From the NCBI RefSeq assembly GCF_003852405.1, contig NZ_QAJM01000039.1, forward strand, positions 62,001 through 126,000: DNA of 64,000 nt, in the 5' to 3' direction. Source of the DNA: Pseudomonas sp. KBW05 (GTDB lineage: Bacteria > Pseudomonadota > Gammaproteobacteria > Pseudomonadales > Pseudomonadaceae). The position numbers and the translations under genes were made by a program. The notes beneath the pieces are model-generated. The model did not search any database and was not told the origin of the DNA. It saw only the letters and a program-made list of their open reading frames with translations. This document shows positions 42,996-50,860 of the stretch, one piece after another. Each line of letters starts with the position of its first letter. Positions within the stretch are counted from its first letter, which is position 1.

Positions 42996-45783
42996 AAACG
43001 ACTCGTTCGTAGGGAGCCAGGGCACTGAACAAGGCTCGCAGCGTAAAAGGTTTGACCAGGCACTGGTTCATGCCCGCCGCCAGGCACAGGGCGTCCTCAC
43101 CGCGCAGGGCGTTGGCGGTGGCGCCGATGATCGGGGTGGTGCAGCCCAGGTTGCGCAGGGCTTCGGCCAGTTCGTAGCCGTTGAGCCTGGGCATGTTGAC
43201 GTCCGTGAGCACGATGTCGAAGGCGCCGTCGTGCCAGCGTGACAAGGCTTCTTCACCGTCGCTGCTCAAGACCACGGTGCAGCCCAGCTCTTCGAGTTGG
43301 TCACGCAGGATCAGTTGGTTGATCACGTTGTCTTCGGCCACCAGGATGTGCAGGTGTAACGGGCGCAGGTCGCGCAGATCGCCAGGCGCCGACGGCAGGG
43401 CCACCTGGCCACCCTGGGCTTGGTGAACCGCTTGTTGGATGGCTTGCAGGTCGTTGAGGTTGACCTGCCAGCCGCCGCCCGTGAACTGCGGGGCAAACGC
43501 CCCTTCGCCGCTGGCGATAACGCGCGGCCCGTGCCAGGGCGCGCTGAATGACGGTTCGATGGGGCCGGGATGCAGTTCCAGGAGCACGCCGTTGTCGGCC
43601 AGCGCCAGGCAGGACGGCACGCCGATCTGCGGGCGGGCGCCCCAGCGGCGCAACCAGCCACAGGCGCTCTCGGCCAGTTCGCGTACCGGCGAAATCACGT
43701 AGACAATCTCCGCCGCCAGCTCGTTCAGGTGCGCAGCCGTTGCACTGGCGCAGGGTTGCTCCAACGGCAGGGTCAGGGAAAAGCTGCTGCCCAGTCCGGG
43801 CTCGCTGACCGTGCGCAGGGTGCCGTTCATCAAGTGGGTCAGGCGCAGGCAGATAGGCAGGCCGAGACCGGTGCCCGCGACCACGTTGGTGTTGCCCTCG
43901 GTCTGGTAGAACGGCTCGAAAATCAGCGCCTGGTCGGCCGGCGCAATGCCTTTGCCGGTGTCCGAGACTTGCCATTGCAGGCACACCCGCTCGCCTTCGC
44001 GGCTGAGCAACTTGACCCGCAACACCACGCGCCCGGAGTCGGTGAACTTGACCGCATTGCTCAGCAGGTTGTTGAGGATCTGCCGCACGCGGCTGACGTC
44101 GCCGATCAGCCGTTCCGGCACGTGCGGGTCGAGGCAGGCGTACAGGTGCAAACCCTTGCTGTGCGCGGCGGCGGCGTAGCCTTGTACCGCCTCCAGCACC
44201 AAGGCGGGCACGGAGAATTCGCTCAACTCCAGGGCCAGTTGCCCGGCTTCGATCTTGGACACGTCCAGCACATCGCAGATCAGTTGCAGCAAGGTCGCGG
44301 AGGAACCTTCGATGGCGCGCAGGTAGCTTTTCTGTTGCGCGTCCAGGCGTGTGCGGGCCAGCAGTTCGAGGGTGCCGAGCACGCCGTAGAGCGGGGTGCG
44401 GATTTCATGGCTCATGGTGGCGAGGAACAGGGTCTTGGCTTCGTTGGCGGTATCGGCGGCCTGGCGCGCCTGTTCCAGCGCCGCTTCGATCTGGGTGCGC
44501 GCGCTGATGTCGCTGAAGGCGCAGAGCAACACGTCTTCACCTTTGTAGCGCGTGGGCGCGCAGCTCAGGTACAGGTGGCGGCCATCGGCGGTCTCGAAGT
44601 AGTCCGTGAGGCACGGCGCGGTGGGGTCGAAGGCGCCATTGATCCAGCCAGCGCCGAGTTGCGCGCTGCTGTGGCCGAGCCAGTGTTGGGCCAGGGTGTT
44701 TTCCAGCACGATTTGGCCGTCGGTGCGGCGCAGCACGCAAAGGGCCACGGGGGCGGTCTGGATCACGTCGCGGCTGAACAGCTCGCTTTCCACCAGCGCC
44801 TGGATGCGGTGGATCGCGGGTTTGATAAAGCGGTGCTCCAGGCGCCGGGTCAGCAGGCACACCAGGCTGATGCTCAGCAGGCAGAACAGCAGCGCACCGC
44901 TGATTTGCGGCCACAAGGCCCAGAGCACCGCGCGCAGGTCGATGGAGTAGGTGAGTTGCCAGTCCGAGGATTTCAGCTGTTTGCGTAACACCAATTGCTC
45001 GGGCAACCAGCCGTTGCCGACAAAGCCAAAGAAGTCCTGTTGCCGCAGCAGCGGCAGGTTTTGCCCGGGCGGGGGCTTGTGGCTGTTGGTGAACAGCGGC
45101 ATGCCCTGGGCATTGAACATGGTGAACTCACCGGCGCTGTGGTCGTTGAGGGCATTGGAGACTTCGCGGTCGTCCATTTCCAGGCCGAGCCAGCCGGACT
45201 CCGGGTCGCGCTCGTCCAGGCGAATGAAGATGTACAACTGTGAGTGGCCGTCGCTGGCGTGGGTCAGCCAGAGTTCGCGCAAGGCGTCCTGATGTTTGAG
45301 GGCTTGCAGTTGGCCGAGCATCGCCGGGGGGAAGTCGGCGGCCGCCGGGGTGGTGTCGTACAGCCGCGACACCTGGGCTGCGCTGCTGACGTACAGCAGG
45401 TTGAGCTGCTTGGCCTGCAAATAATCGCGCATGCGCTGGGTCAGCCAGATGCTCCATTGCCGGCCCGGCGTGTGCCCCAGCAGCAGGCGGATTTCTTCAT
45501 CGGAGACCGGCAGGCTCACTTCGGCCTTGCGTGTGGCCGACAGGCTGAGGCTCTCCAGCAGCGCCTCGCGGGTGGTGAAAAAGGTATGCGCCTCGGCGAT
45601 GGCGCTGCTCATGTAGCTGCGCCGCTGGGAGACTTCATTGTTGAAGGTGAACAGCAAAAAGCTGTACACGCCGCCGAGAATGCCCACCAGCAGCACCAGG
45701 GCAAACACGCGCAGAAGGCGGCGTGCGGCATAGGGCGTGGACAGGACCGGGCTGATTTGATGGAGGACGTTCTTTAATCGCAT
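42982..45783 (-). CDS. pvrS: PvrS/RocS2-like hybrid histidine kinase without Hpt
   Basis: A 933-residue kinase: a membrane helix (LLRVFALVLLVGILGGVYSFLLF), a periplasmic sensor, a second helix (ISGALLFCLLSISLVCLLTRR), a PAS-like part, HisKA (FLATMSHEIRTPLYGVLGTLELLAR), HATPase (LNNLLSNAVKFTDSGRVVL, AGTGLGLPICLRL) and a C-terminal REC (HILVAEDNVINQL, FDIVLTDVNMPRLNG). It ends 40-odd residues after the REC, with no Hpt domain, so it probably needs the Hpt of the neighbouring RcsC-like kinase, as described for PvrS in PA14. ATG 45783 is chosen because the longer frame would include the promoter motif at 45821. Confidence 0.88.
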   Translation of the reverse strand: MRLKNVLHQISPVLSTPYAARRLLRVFALVLLVGILGGVYSFLLFTFNNEVSQRRSYMSSAIAEAHTFFTTREALLESLSLSATRKAEVSLPVSDEEIRLLLGHTPGRQWSIWLTQRMRDYLQAKQLNLLYVSSAAQVSRLYDTTPAAADFPPAMLGQLQALKHQDALRELWLTHASDGHSQLYIFIRLDERDPESGWLGLEMDDREVSNALNDHSAGEFTMFNAQGMPLFTNSHKPPPGQNLPLLRQQDFFGFVGNGWLPEQLVLRKQLKSSDWQLTYSIDLRAVLWALWPQISGALLFCLLSISLVCLLTRRLEHRFIKPAIHRIQALVESELFSRDVIQTAPVALCVLRRTDGQIVLENTLAQHWLGHSSAQLGAGWINGAFDPTAPCLTDYFETADGRHLYLSCAPTRYKGEDVLLCAFSDISARTQIEAALEQARQAADTANEAKTLFLATMSHEIRTPLYGVLGTLELLARTRLDAQQKSYLRAIEGSSATLLQLICDVLDVSKIEAGQLALELSEFSVPALVLEAVQGYAAAAHSKGLHLYACLDPHVPERLIGDVSRVRQILNNLLSNAVKFTDSGRVVLRVKLLSREGERVCLQWQVSDTGKGIAPADQALIFEPFYQTEGNTNVVAGTGLGLPICLRLTHLMNGTLRTVSEPGLGSSFSLTLPLEQPCASATAAHLNELAAEIVYVISPVRELAESACGWLRRWGARPQIGVPSCLALADNGVLLELHPGPIEPSFSAPWHGPRVIASGEGAFAPQFTGGGWQVNLNDLQAIQQAVHQAQGGQVALPSAPGDLRDLRPLHLHILVAEDNVINQLILRDQLEELGCTVVLSSDGEEALSRWHDGAFDIVLTDVNMPRLNGYELAEALRNLGCTTPIIGATANALRGEDALCLAAGMNQCLVKPFTLRALFSALAPYERVVYEAL

Positions 45784-45820
45784 CCCGGCACTGTAGGGAC
45801 GGGGGAGTGTAGGAGAAATC

Positions 45821-45835
45821 AGACGATCCTTAGAA
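45821..45835 (-). promoter_or_regulatory. Shared 15-base motif, pvrS-promoter copy (candidate RcsB-type box)
   Basis: AGACGATCCTTAGAA on the plus strand is identical over 15 bases to the copy at 37882-37896. It lies 38 bases before the pvrS-like ATG, whereas the other copy lies 63 bases before the pilin ATG, suggesting that one regulator controls both the signalling operon and the fimbrial operon. Confidence 0.6.
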
Positions 45836-45873
45836 CCGTTCCGCTGAAATACCAAGCAAGCTAATTATTCCAT

Positions 45874-45928
45874 TTGACATTCGCTGCCTAAGCAGTAACA
45901 TCTCGTCACACATTCACTGCTTAGGCAG
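45874..45928 (+). promoter_or_regulatory. Promoter and twin MarR operators of the efflux operon
   Basis: TTGACA (45874-45879) and TAACAT (45896-45901) are spaced 16 bases. CTGCCTAAGCAG (45884-45895) fills the spacer. Its exact reverse complement CTGCTTAGGCAG (45917-45928) lies 33 bases downstream, past the expected start, in a repeated context (ACATTC...GCAGTAA). Binding of a MarR dimer at either site would block RNA polymerase. Confidence 0.75.
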
Positions 45929-45946
45929 TAATAAGGTGACTTCCCA

Positions 45947-46420
45947 ATGAAACACTTCACCCCCGACAACTTCCACAACTGCCACCTCGGCCTGTTGCTG
46001 GGCCGCGCCGCACTGCTCAAAGACCGGATTATCGACACCCATATGGAGCCGTACGGCATCACTGCCGCGCAGTTCAAGGTGTTGGTGATCATGGCGCTCT
46101 ACGGCATCGACACCCCGGCCGAGCTGTGCCGCCACCTGTCGCTGGACAGCGGCTCGATGACCCGCATGCTCGACCGCCTGGAGCAAAAGGGCCTGCTCGA
46201 ACGCCAACGTTCGGCCCAGGACCGCCGCCAAGTGCAGCTGGTGCTGACGGCCGAGGGCCAGAAGCTTGCGGACACCTTGCCCCACGTTGGCACCGAAGCC
46301 CTGAACCAGTTGGCCGGCTCTCTGGAGCCCGGCGAACTGGCAGACCTGGAACGCATCCTCAAGAAAATTCTGATAGCCGCAGGTGACTCCATCACCCTGC
46401 TGCGGGTAGGTAAAGAATGA
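45947..46420 (+). CDS. MarR/EmrR-family repressor
   Basis: A 157-residue winged-helix regulator: GLLLGRAALLKDRIIDTHMEPYGITAAQFKVLVIMALYGIDTPAELCRHLSLDSGSMTRMLDRLEQKGLLERQRSAQDRRQVQLVLTAEG is the DNA-binding core, with the wing RSAQDRRQVQ. It starts 18 bases after a palindromic operator and overlaps the outer-membrane channel gene by four bases. It probably represses its own operon and is released by a phenolic or drug-like ligand, as in EmrR and MprA. Confidence 0.9.
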   Translation: MKHFTPDNFHNCHLGLLLGRAALLKDRIIDTHMEPYGITAAQFKVLVIMALYGIDTPAELCRHLSLDSGSMTRMLDRLEQKGLLERQRSAQDRRQVQLVLTAEGQKLADTLPHVGTEALNQLAGSLEPGELADLERILKKILIAAGDSITLLRVGKE

Positions 46421-47868
46421 ACACACGTGCCCTTTGCCTGGTGCTGGTGGCCATGAGCATGGCCGGTTGCGCCAACTTCAGCGGCCTCGACACCCAGGGC
46501 CAGCGCCTCGACGCCAACAGCCTGCAAACCGGTAAATCCCTGAGCGGTGTGACGCTGTCGCCCGCCGCCTGGCCGAGCGCCGACTGGTGGAAAAGCCTCG
46601 GTGACCCACAACTCGACGGCCTGATCGTCGAGGCCCTGCAAAACAGTCCCGACATGCAAGTCGCCAGCGCCCGTGCCCACCAGGCCGAAGCCGCGGCGTT
46701 TGCCGCCGATGCCGCGCGCATGCCGACCCTGGACGCCAGCGCTGGTGTCAGCCGCTCGCGCCTGGCCAAGGATAAAGACCCGCTGGGGCAGGGCGATGCC
46801 TACGCCACCGTGCGAAATATCGGCGCCAGCTTCAATTACAACTTCGACCTGTGGGGTGGCCAGCGCGCCGCCTGGGAAGCCGCGCTGGGCCAGGCCCGCG
46901 CCGCCGAAGTCGACCAGCAGGCCGCGCGCCTGACCCTGGCCGCCAACGTGGCCAAGGCCTACAGCGATCTGGGCCAGGCGCATATCGTGCGTGACCTGGC
47001 CAATGACGACCTCAAGCGCACCCGGCAGATGCTCGACCTCGGTAAGCGTCGCTTGAATTCGGGCATCGACAGCCAGTACCAGTACCAGCAGACCGAAAGC
47101 CTGGAAGCCAGCTCGCAGTCGCAATTGATCGACGCGGAGAAACAACTGGCCAGCGCCAAGATCGCCCTGGCGGTGTTGCTCGGCAAAGGCCCGGACCGTG
47201 GCGGCGAGTTGAGCCGGCCCAACGTGCTTAAACCCGGCGCCGTCGCCGTGCCATCGGTACTGCCCGCCGAATTGCTCGGCCGTCGTCCCGACCTGATCGC
47301 GGCGCGTTGGCGTGTCGAGGCGGCGAGCAAGAACATCGCCGCGAGCAAGACCCGCTTCTACCCCAACCTCAACCTGAGCGCGAGCGCTGGGGCCGAGTCG
47401 TTGCTGGGGGATGCGATGTTTGGTTCGGCCAGCCGTTTCTTCAGCATTGCGCCGACGATCTCGCTGCCGATCTTCGACGGCGGCCGCCTGCGCGCCGACC
47501 TCGATGCCCGCGACGCCGACTACGACCTGGCCGTGGCCCAGTACAACAAAACCCTGGTGCAAGCCTTGGGTGACATTGGCAACACCATCACTCAACTGCG
47601 CGACACCGGCCGGCAGATCCAGGCCCAGCAACACGCCGCCGACATCGCCCAGCAGTCCTACGACACCGGCGTGCAGCGCTACAGCTCCGGCGTCGGCAAC
47701 TACCTGGATGTGCTGAGCATCGAGCAGCAATTGCTGCAGGCCCAGCGCCAGTTGGCCACGCTCAACGCGGCGCAGATCGATCTGTCGATTCAATTGATGC
47801 AGGCCCTGGGTGGCGGGTTCAACGCCGCAAACGTGGCAGCGGCCACCCCAGCAACGCGTACGGAATAA
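46417..47868 (+). CDS. Outer-membrane efflux lipoprotein (NodT/OprM family)
   Basis: A 483-residue TolC-like channel. The lipobox MSMAGCANF puts lipidated Cys18 at the mature N terminus. It contains the OEP signatures PSADWWKSLGDPQLDGLIVEALQNSPDMQVASAR and LLGRRPDLIAARWRVEAASKNIAASKTRFYPNLNLSASAG, with long coiled-coil helices. It supplies the outer-membrane part of an EmrAB-type pump, and the three pump genes are adjacent. Confidence 0.92.
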   Translation: MNTRALCLVLVAMSMAGCANFSGLDTQGQRLDANSLQTGKSLSGVTLSPAAWPSADWWKSLGDPQLDGLIVEALQNSPDMQVASARAHQAEAAAFAADAARMPTLDASAGVSRSRLAKDKDPLGQGDAYATVRNIGASFNYNFDLWGGQRAAWEAALGQARAAEVDQQAARLTLAANVAKAYSDLGQAHIVRDLANDDLKRTRQMLDLGKRRLNSGIDSQYQYQQTESLEASSQSQLIDAEKQLASAKIALAVLLGKGPDRGGELSRPNVLKPGAVAVPSVLPAELLGRRPDLIAARWRVEAASKNIAASKTRFYPNLNLSASAGAESLLGDAMFGSASRFFSIAPTISLPIFDGGRLRADLDARDADYDLAVAQYNKTLVQALGDIGNTITQLRDTGRQIQAQQHAADIAQQSYDTGVQRYSSGVGNYLDVLSIEQQLLQAQRQLATLNAAQIDLSIQLMQALGGGFNAANVAAATPATRTE

Positions 47869-47883
47869 TTTGAGGTAATCGTC

Positions 47884-49077
47884 ATGGCCACTGCCGACAG
47901 CAACACCGCAACAGCGCAAGACAACAACCCACGCAAACGCAAGGTCATGCTGATTGGCCTGGCGCTGATCGTCATCCTCAGCGTTGCCGGCGTATGGGCC
48001 TGGCACGAGCTTTACGGGCGCTTCAGCGAAAGCACCGACGACGCCTACGTGAACGGCAACGTGGTGGAAATCACCCCGCTGGTCACCGGCACCGTGGTCA
48101 GCATCGGCGCCGACGATGGCGATCTGGTCCACGAAGGCCAGGTGCTGGTCAACTTCGACCCGAACGACGCTGCCGTTGGCCTGCAAAGTGCCCAGGCCAA
48201 CCTGGCCCGCACCGTGCGCCAGGTACGTGGCTTGTACAGCAACGTCGATGGCATGAAGGCCCAGGTGCTGGCGCAGCAAGCCAACGTGCAAAAGGCCCAG
48301 GACAACTACACCCGGCGTAAGAACCTCGCCGCTGGCGGGGCGATTTCCCAGGAAGAGCTGTCCCACGCTCGCGATGACCTGACCTCGGCGCAAAACGCCC
48401 TGGCCAACGTGCAGCAACAGTTCAAGACCAGCAGCGCGCTGGTGGATGACACGGTGATTTCGTCCCACCCGGACGTGCAGGCCGCCGCCGCCCAACTGCG
48501 TCAGGCGTATCTCACGGATGCGCGCAGCACCTTGATTGCACCGGTGACTGGCTATGTGGCCAAGCGCACCGTGCAACTGGGCCAGCGTGTACAGCCAGGC
48601 ACGGCGTTGATGGCGGTGATTCCGCTGAACCAGCTGTGGATCGACGCGAACTTCAAGGAAACCCAACTGCGCGACATGCGCATCGGCCAGCCGGTGGACA
48701 TCGAGTCGGATATCTACGGCAGCGACGTGAAGTTCAGCGGCACCATCGACAGCCTTGGCGCGGGCACCGGCAGTGCGTTTGCCCTGCTGCCGGCGCAGAA
48801 CGCCACCGGTAACTGGATCAAGATCGTGCAGCGGGTGCCGGTGCGCATCCACATCAATGCCGAGGAGCTGGCCAAACATCCGCTGCGGGTGGGCTTGTCC
48901 ACCGTGGTCAATGTGGACCTGCACGACCAGAGCGGCCCGGTGCTGGCGCAACAGGCGCCGCAAAAAGCCTCGTTCAGCACCAACGTGTATGACCGCCAAC
49001 TCGCCGAAGCCGACGCCATGATCACCCAGTTGATCCATGACAACAGCCTCGCCGCACCCAAGGCTGTGCAACGCTGA
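47884..49077 (+). CDS. EmrA/HlyD-family membrane fusion protein
   Basis: A 397-residue adaptor: a short cytoplasmic N terminus, one membrane helix (VMLIGLALIVILSVAGVWAW), the lipoyl motif (STDDAYVNGNVVEITPLVTGTVVSIGADDGDLVHEGQVLVNFD), a helical hairpin and the barrel (RSTLIAPVTGYVAKRTVQLGQRVQPGTALMAVIPLNQLWIDANFKETQL). It links the inner-membrane transporter at 49077 to the lipoprotein channel. One-base TGATG overlap with the transporter gene. Confidence 0.93.
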   Translation: MATADSNTATAQDNNPRKRKVMLIGLALIVILSVAGVWAWHELYGRFSESTDDAYVNGNVVEITPLVTGTVVSIGADDGDLVHEGQVLVNFDPNDAAVGLQSAQANLARTVRQVRGLYSNVDGMKAQVLAQQANVQKAQDNYTRRKNLAAGGAISQEELSHARDDLTSAQNALANVQQQFKTSSALVDDTVISSHPDVQAAAAQLRQAYLTDARSTLIAPVTGYVAKRTVQLGQRVQPGTALMAVIPLNQLWIDANFKETQLRDMRIGQPVDIESDIYGSDVKFSGTIDSLGAGTGSAFALLPAQNATGNWIKIVQRVPVRIHINAEELAKHPLRVGLSTVVNVDLHDQSGPVLAQQAPQKASFSTNVYDRQLAEADAMITQLIHDNSLAAPKAVQR

Positions 49078-50606
49078 TGAGCAATAACGCCTCCTTCACG
49101 CCACCCAGCCTGTTGATGGCCACTATTGGCCTGTCGCTGGCGACCTTTATGCAGGTGCTCGACACCACCATCGCCAACGTGGCGTTGCCGACGATTTCCG
49201 GCAACCTCGGCGTGAGTTCGGAGCAGGGCACCTGGGTCATCACCTCGTTTGCGGTGAGCAACGCCATCGCCTTGCCGCTCACCGGTTGGCTCAGCCGCCG
49301 GTTTGGCGAGGTGAAGCTGTTCCTGTGGGCGACCATCCTGTTTGTGCTGGCCTCGTTCCTCTGTGGCATTTCCACGTCGATGCCGGAGCTGATCGGCTTC
49401 CGGGTGTTGCAAGGCTTGGTCGCCGGGCCGTTGTACCCGATGACCCAGACGCTGCTGATCGCGGTCTACCCGCCGGCGAGGCGCGGCATGGCCCTGGCGC
49501 TGTTGGCGATGGTCACGGTGGTGGCGCCGATTGCCGGGCCGATCCTTGGCGGTTGGATCACCGACAGCTACAGCTGGCCGTGGATCTTCTTTATCAACGT
49601 GCCCATCGGCATCTTTGCGGTGATGGTGGTGCGTTCGCAGCTGAAGAAACGCCCGGTGGTCACCAGCCACCAGCCAATGGATTACGTCGGCCTGCTGAGC
49701 TTGATCGTCGGCGTCGGCGCTTTGCAGATCATCCTCGACAAAGGCAATGACCTGGACTGGTTCGAATCCAACTTCATTATCATCGGTGCGGCGATTTCGG
49801 TGATTGCCCTGGCGGTGTTCATCATCTGGGAACTCACCGACAAGCACCCGGTGGTCAACCTGCGGCTGTTTGCCTACCGCAACTTCCGCATCGGCACCAT
49901 CGTGTTGATCCTGGGTTACGCGGGCTTCTTTGGGATCAACCTGATCCTGCCGCAATGGCTGCAAACCCAGATGGGCTACACCGCGACCTGGGCCGGCCTG
50001 GCGGTGGCGCCGATTGGCATCCTGCCGGTGTTGATGTCGCCGTTCGTGGGCAAGTACGCGCACAAGTTCGACCTGCGCTTGCTGGCGGGCCTGGCATTCC
50101 TGGCGATTGGCTTGAGCTGCTTTATGCGCGCGGGCTTCACCAATCAGGTGGACTTCCAGCACATCGCCCTGGTGCAACTGTTCATGGGTATCGGCGTGGC
50201 GCTGTTCTTTATGCCGACCTTGACCATCCTGATGTCCGATTTGCCACCGCACCAGATCGCCGACGGCGCTGGCCTGGCGACCTTCCTGCGCACCCTGGGC
50301 GGCAGCTTTGCGGCATCGCTGACCACCTGGATCTGGATTCGCCGGGCGGACCAGCACCATGCGTACATGAGCGAAAACATGACCACCTACGACTCGGCCA
50401 CGCGCAATGCACTGGACGCGTTGGGTGGGGCAGGGCAGAAGGCCTATACGCAGCTGGACCAGATTCTCACCAGCCAGGCGTACATGATGTCCACCGTGGA
50501 TTACTTCACGTTGCTGGGGTGGATGTTCATGGGGTTGATGTTGCTGGTGTGGTTGGCGAAGCCGCCGTTTACGGCGAAGGCGGGGCCTGCGGCAAGCGGC
50601 CACTGA
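49077..50606 (+). CDS. EmrB/QacA-family MFS drug transporter (DHA2, 14 helices)
   Basis: A 509-residue transporter of the DHA2 group with motif D1-like LDTTIANVALPTISGNLGVS, the family WVITSFAVSNAIALPLTGWLSRRFG, LQGLVAGPLYPMTQTLLIAVYPPARRGMA, motif C (VTVVAPIAGPILGGWITDSYSWPWIFFINVPIG) and later GYTATWAGLAVAPIGILPVLMSPFVG. It should use the proton gradient to export hydrophobic compounds directly to the outside through the adaptor and channel. Substrates are not predictable. A REPIN follows. Confidence 0.93.
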   Translation: MSNNASFTPPSLLMATIGLSLATFMQVLDTTIANVALPTISGNLGVSSEQGTWVITSFAVSNAIALPLTGWLSRRFGEVKLFLWATILFVLASFLCGISTSMPELIGFRVLQGLVAGPLYPMTQTLLIAVYPPARRGMALALLAMVTVVAPIAGPILGGWITDSYSWPWIFFINVPIGIFAVMVVRSQLKKRPVVTSHQPMDYVGLLSLIVGVGALQIILDKGNDLDWFESNFIIIGAAISVIALAVFIIWELTDKHPVVNLRLFAYRNFRIGTIVLILGYAGFFGINLILPQWLQTQMGYTATWAGLAVAPIGILPVLMSPFVGKYAHKFDLRLLAGLAFLAIGLSCFMRAGFTNQVDFQHIALVQLFMGIGVALFFMPTLTILMSDLPPHQIADGAGLATFLRTLGGSFAASLTTWIWIRRADQHHAYMSENMTTYDSATRNALDALGGAGQKAYTQLDQILTSQAYMMSTVDYFTLLGWMFMGLMLLVWLAKPPFTAKAGPAASGH

Positions 50607-50612
50607 TTCCGG

Positions 50613-50722
50613 GAGTGTGGAATACAATCCCCTGTGGGAGCGGGCTTGCTCGCGAAGGCGGTGGTTCAGTCGATACATAAGTTGACTGACACACCGCCTT
50701 CGCGAGCAAGCCCGCTCCCACA
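50613..50722. repeat. REPIN copy A at the left edge of the T6SS island
   Basis: A pair of GGGAGCGGGCTTGCTCGCG arms around a 41-base centre, preceded by GAGTGTGGAAT. This 110-base unit matches the one at 62163-62272 without gaps and with about six mismatches. It is a near-identical direct repeat bracketing the vgrG-to-tssM-like block. The next 138 bases to vgrG hold no recognisable gene. Confidence 0.9.
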
Positions 50723-50860
50723 GTTGGATCGGTGTTCACATCAGCAACTGACGCTATAGGTTGGGAAGTACCCTGCTTTTAAAGAGGACCTTTCCGACAT
50801 TATTCACCGATAGCAAATCTTTACTCTCTGGACTTTCGCACCGTCCAGGGATGACAAGGT

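Noticed and set aside
46099-50678. Long antisense frames opposite the efflux operon (46099-49071 and 48714-50678)
   Set aside because: They run across several real genes and end in REPIN sequence, and no motif is visible.
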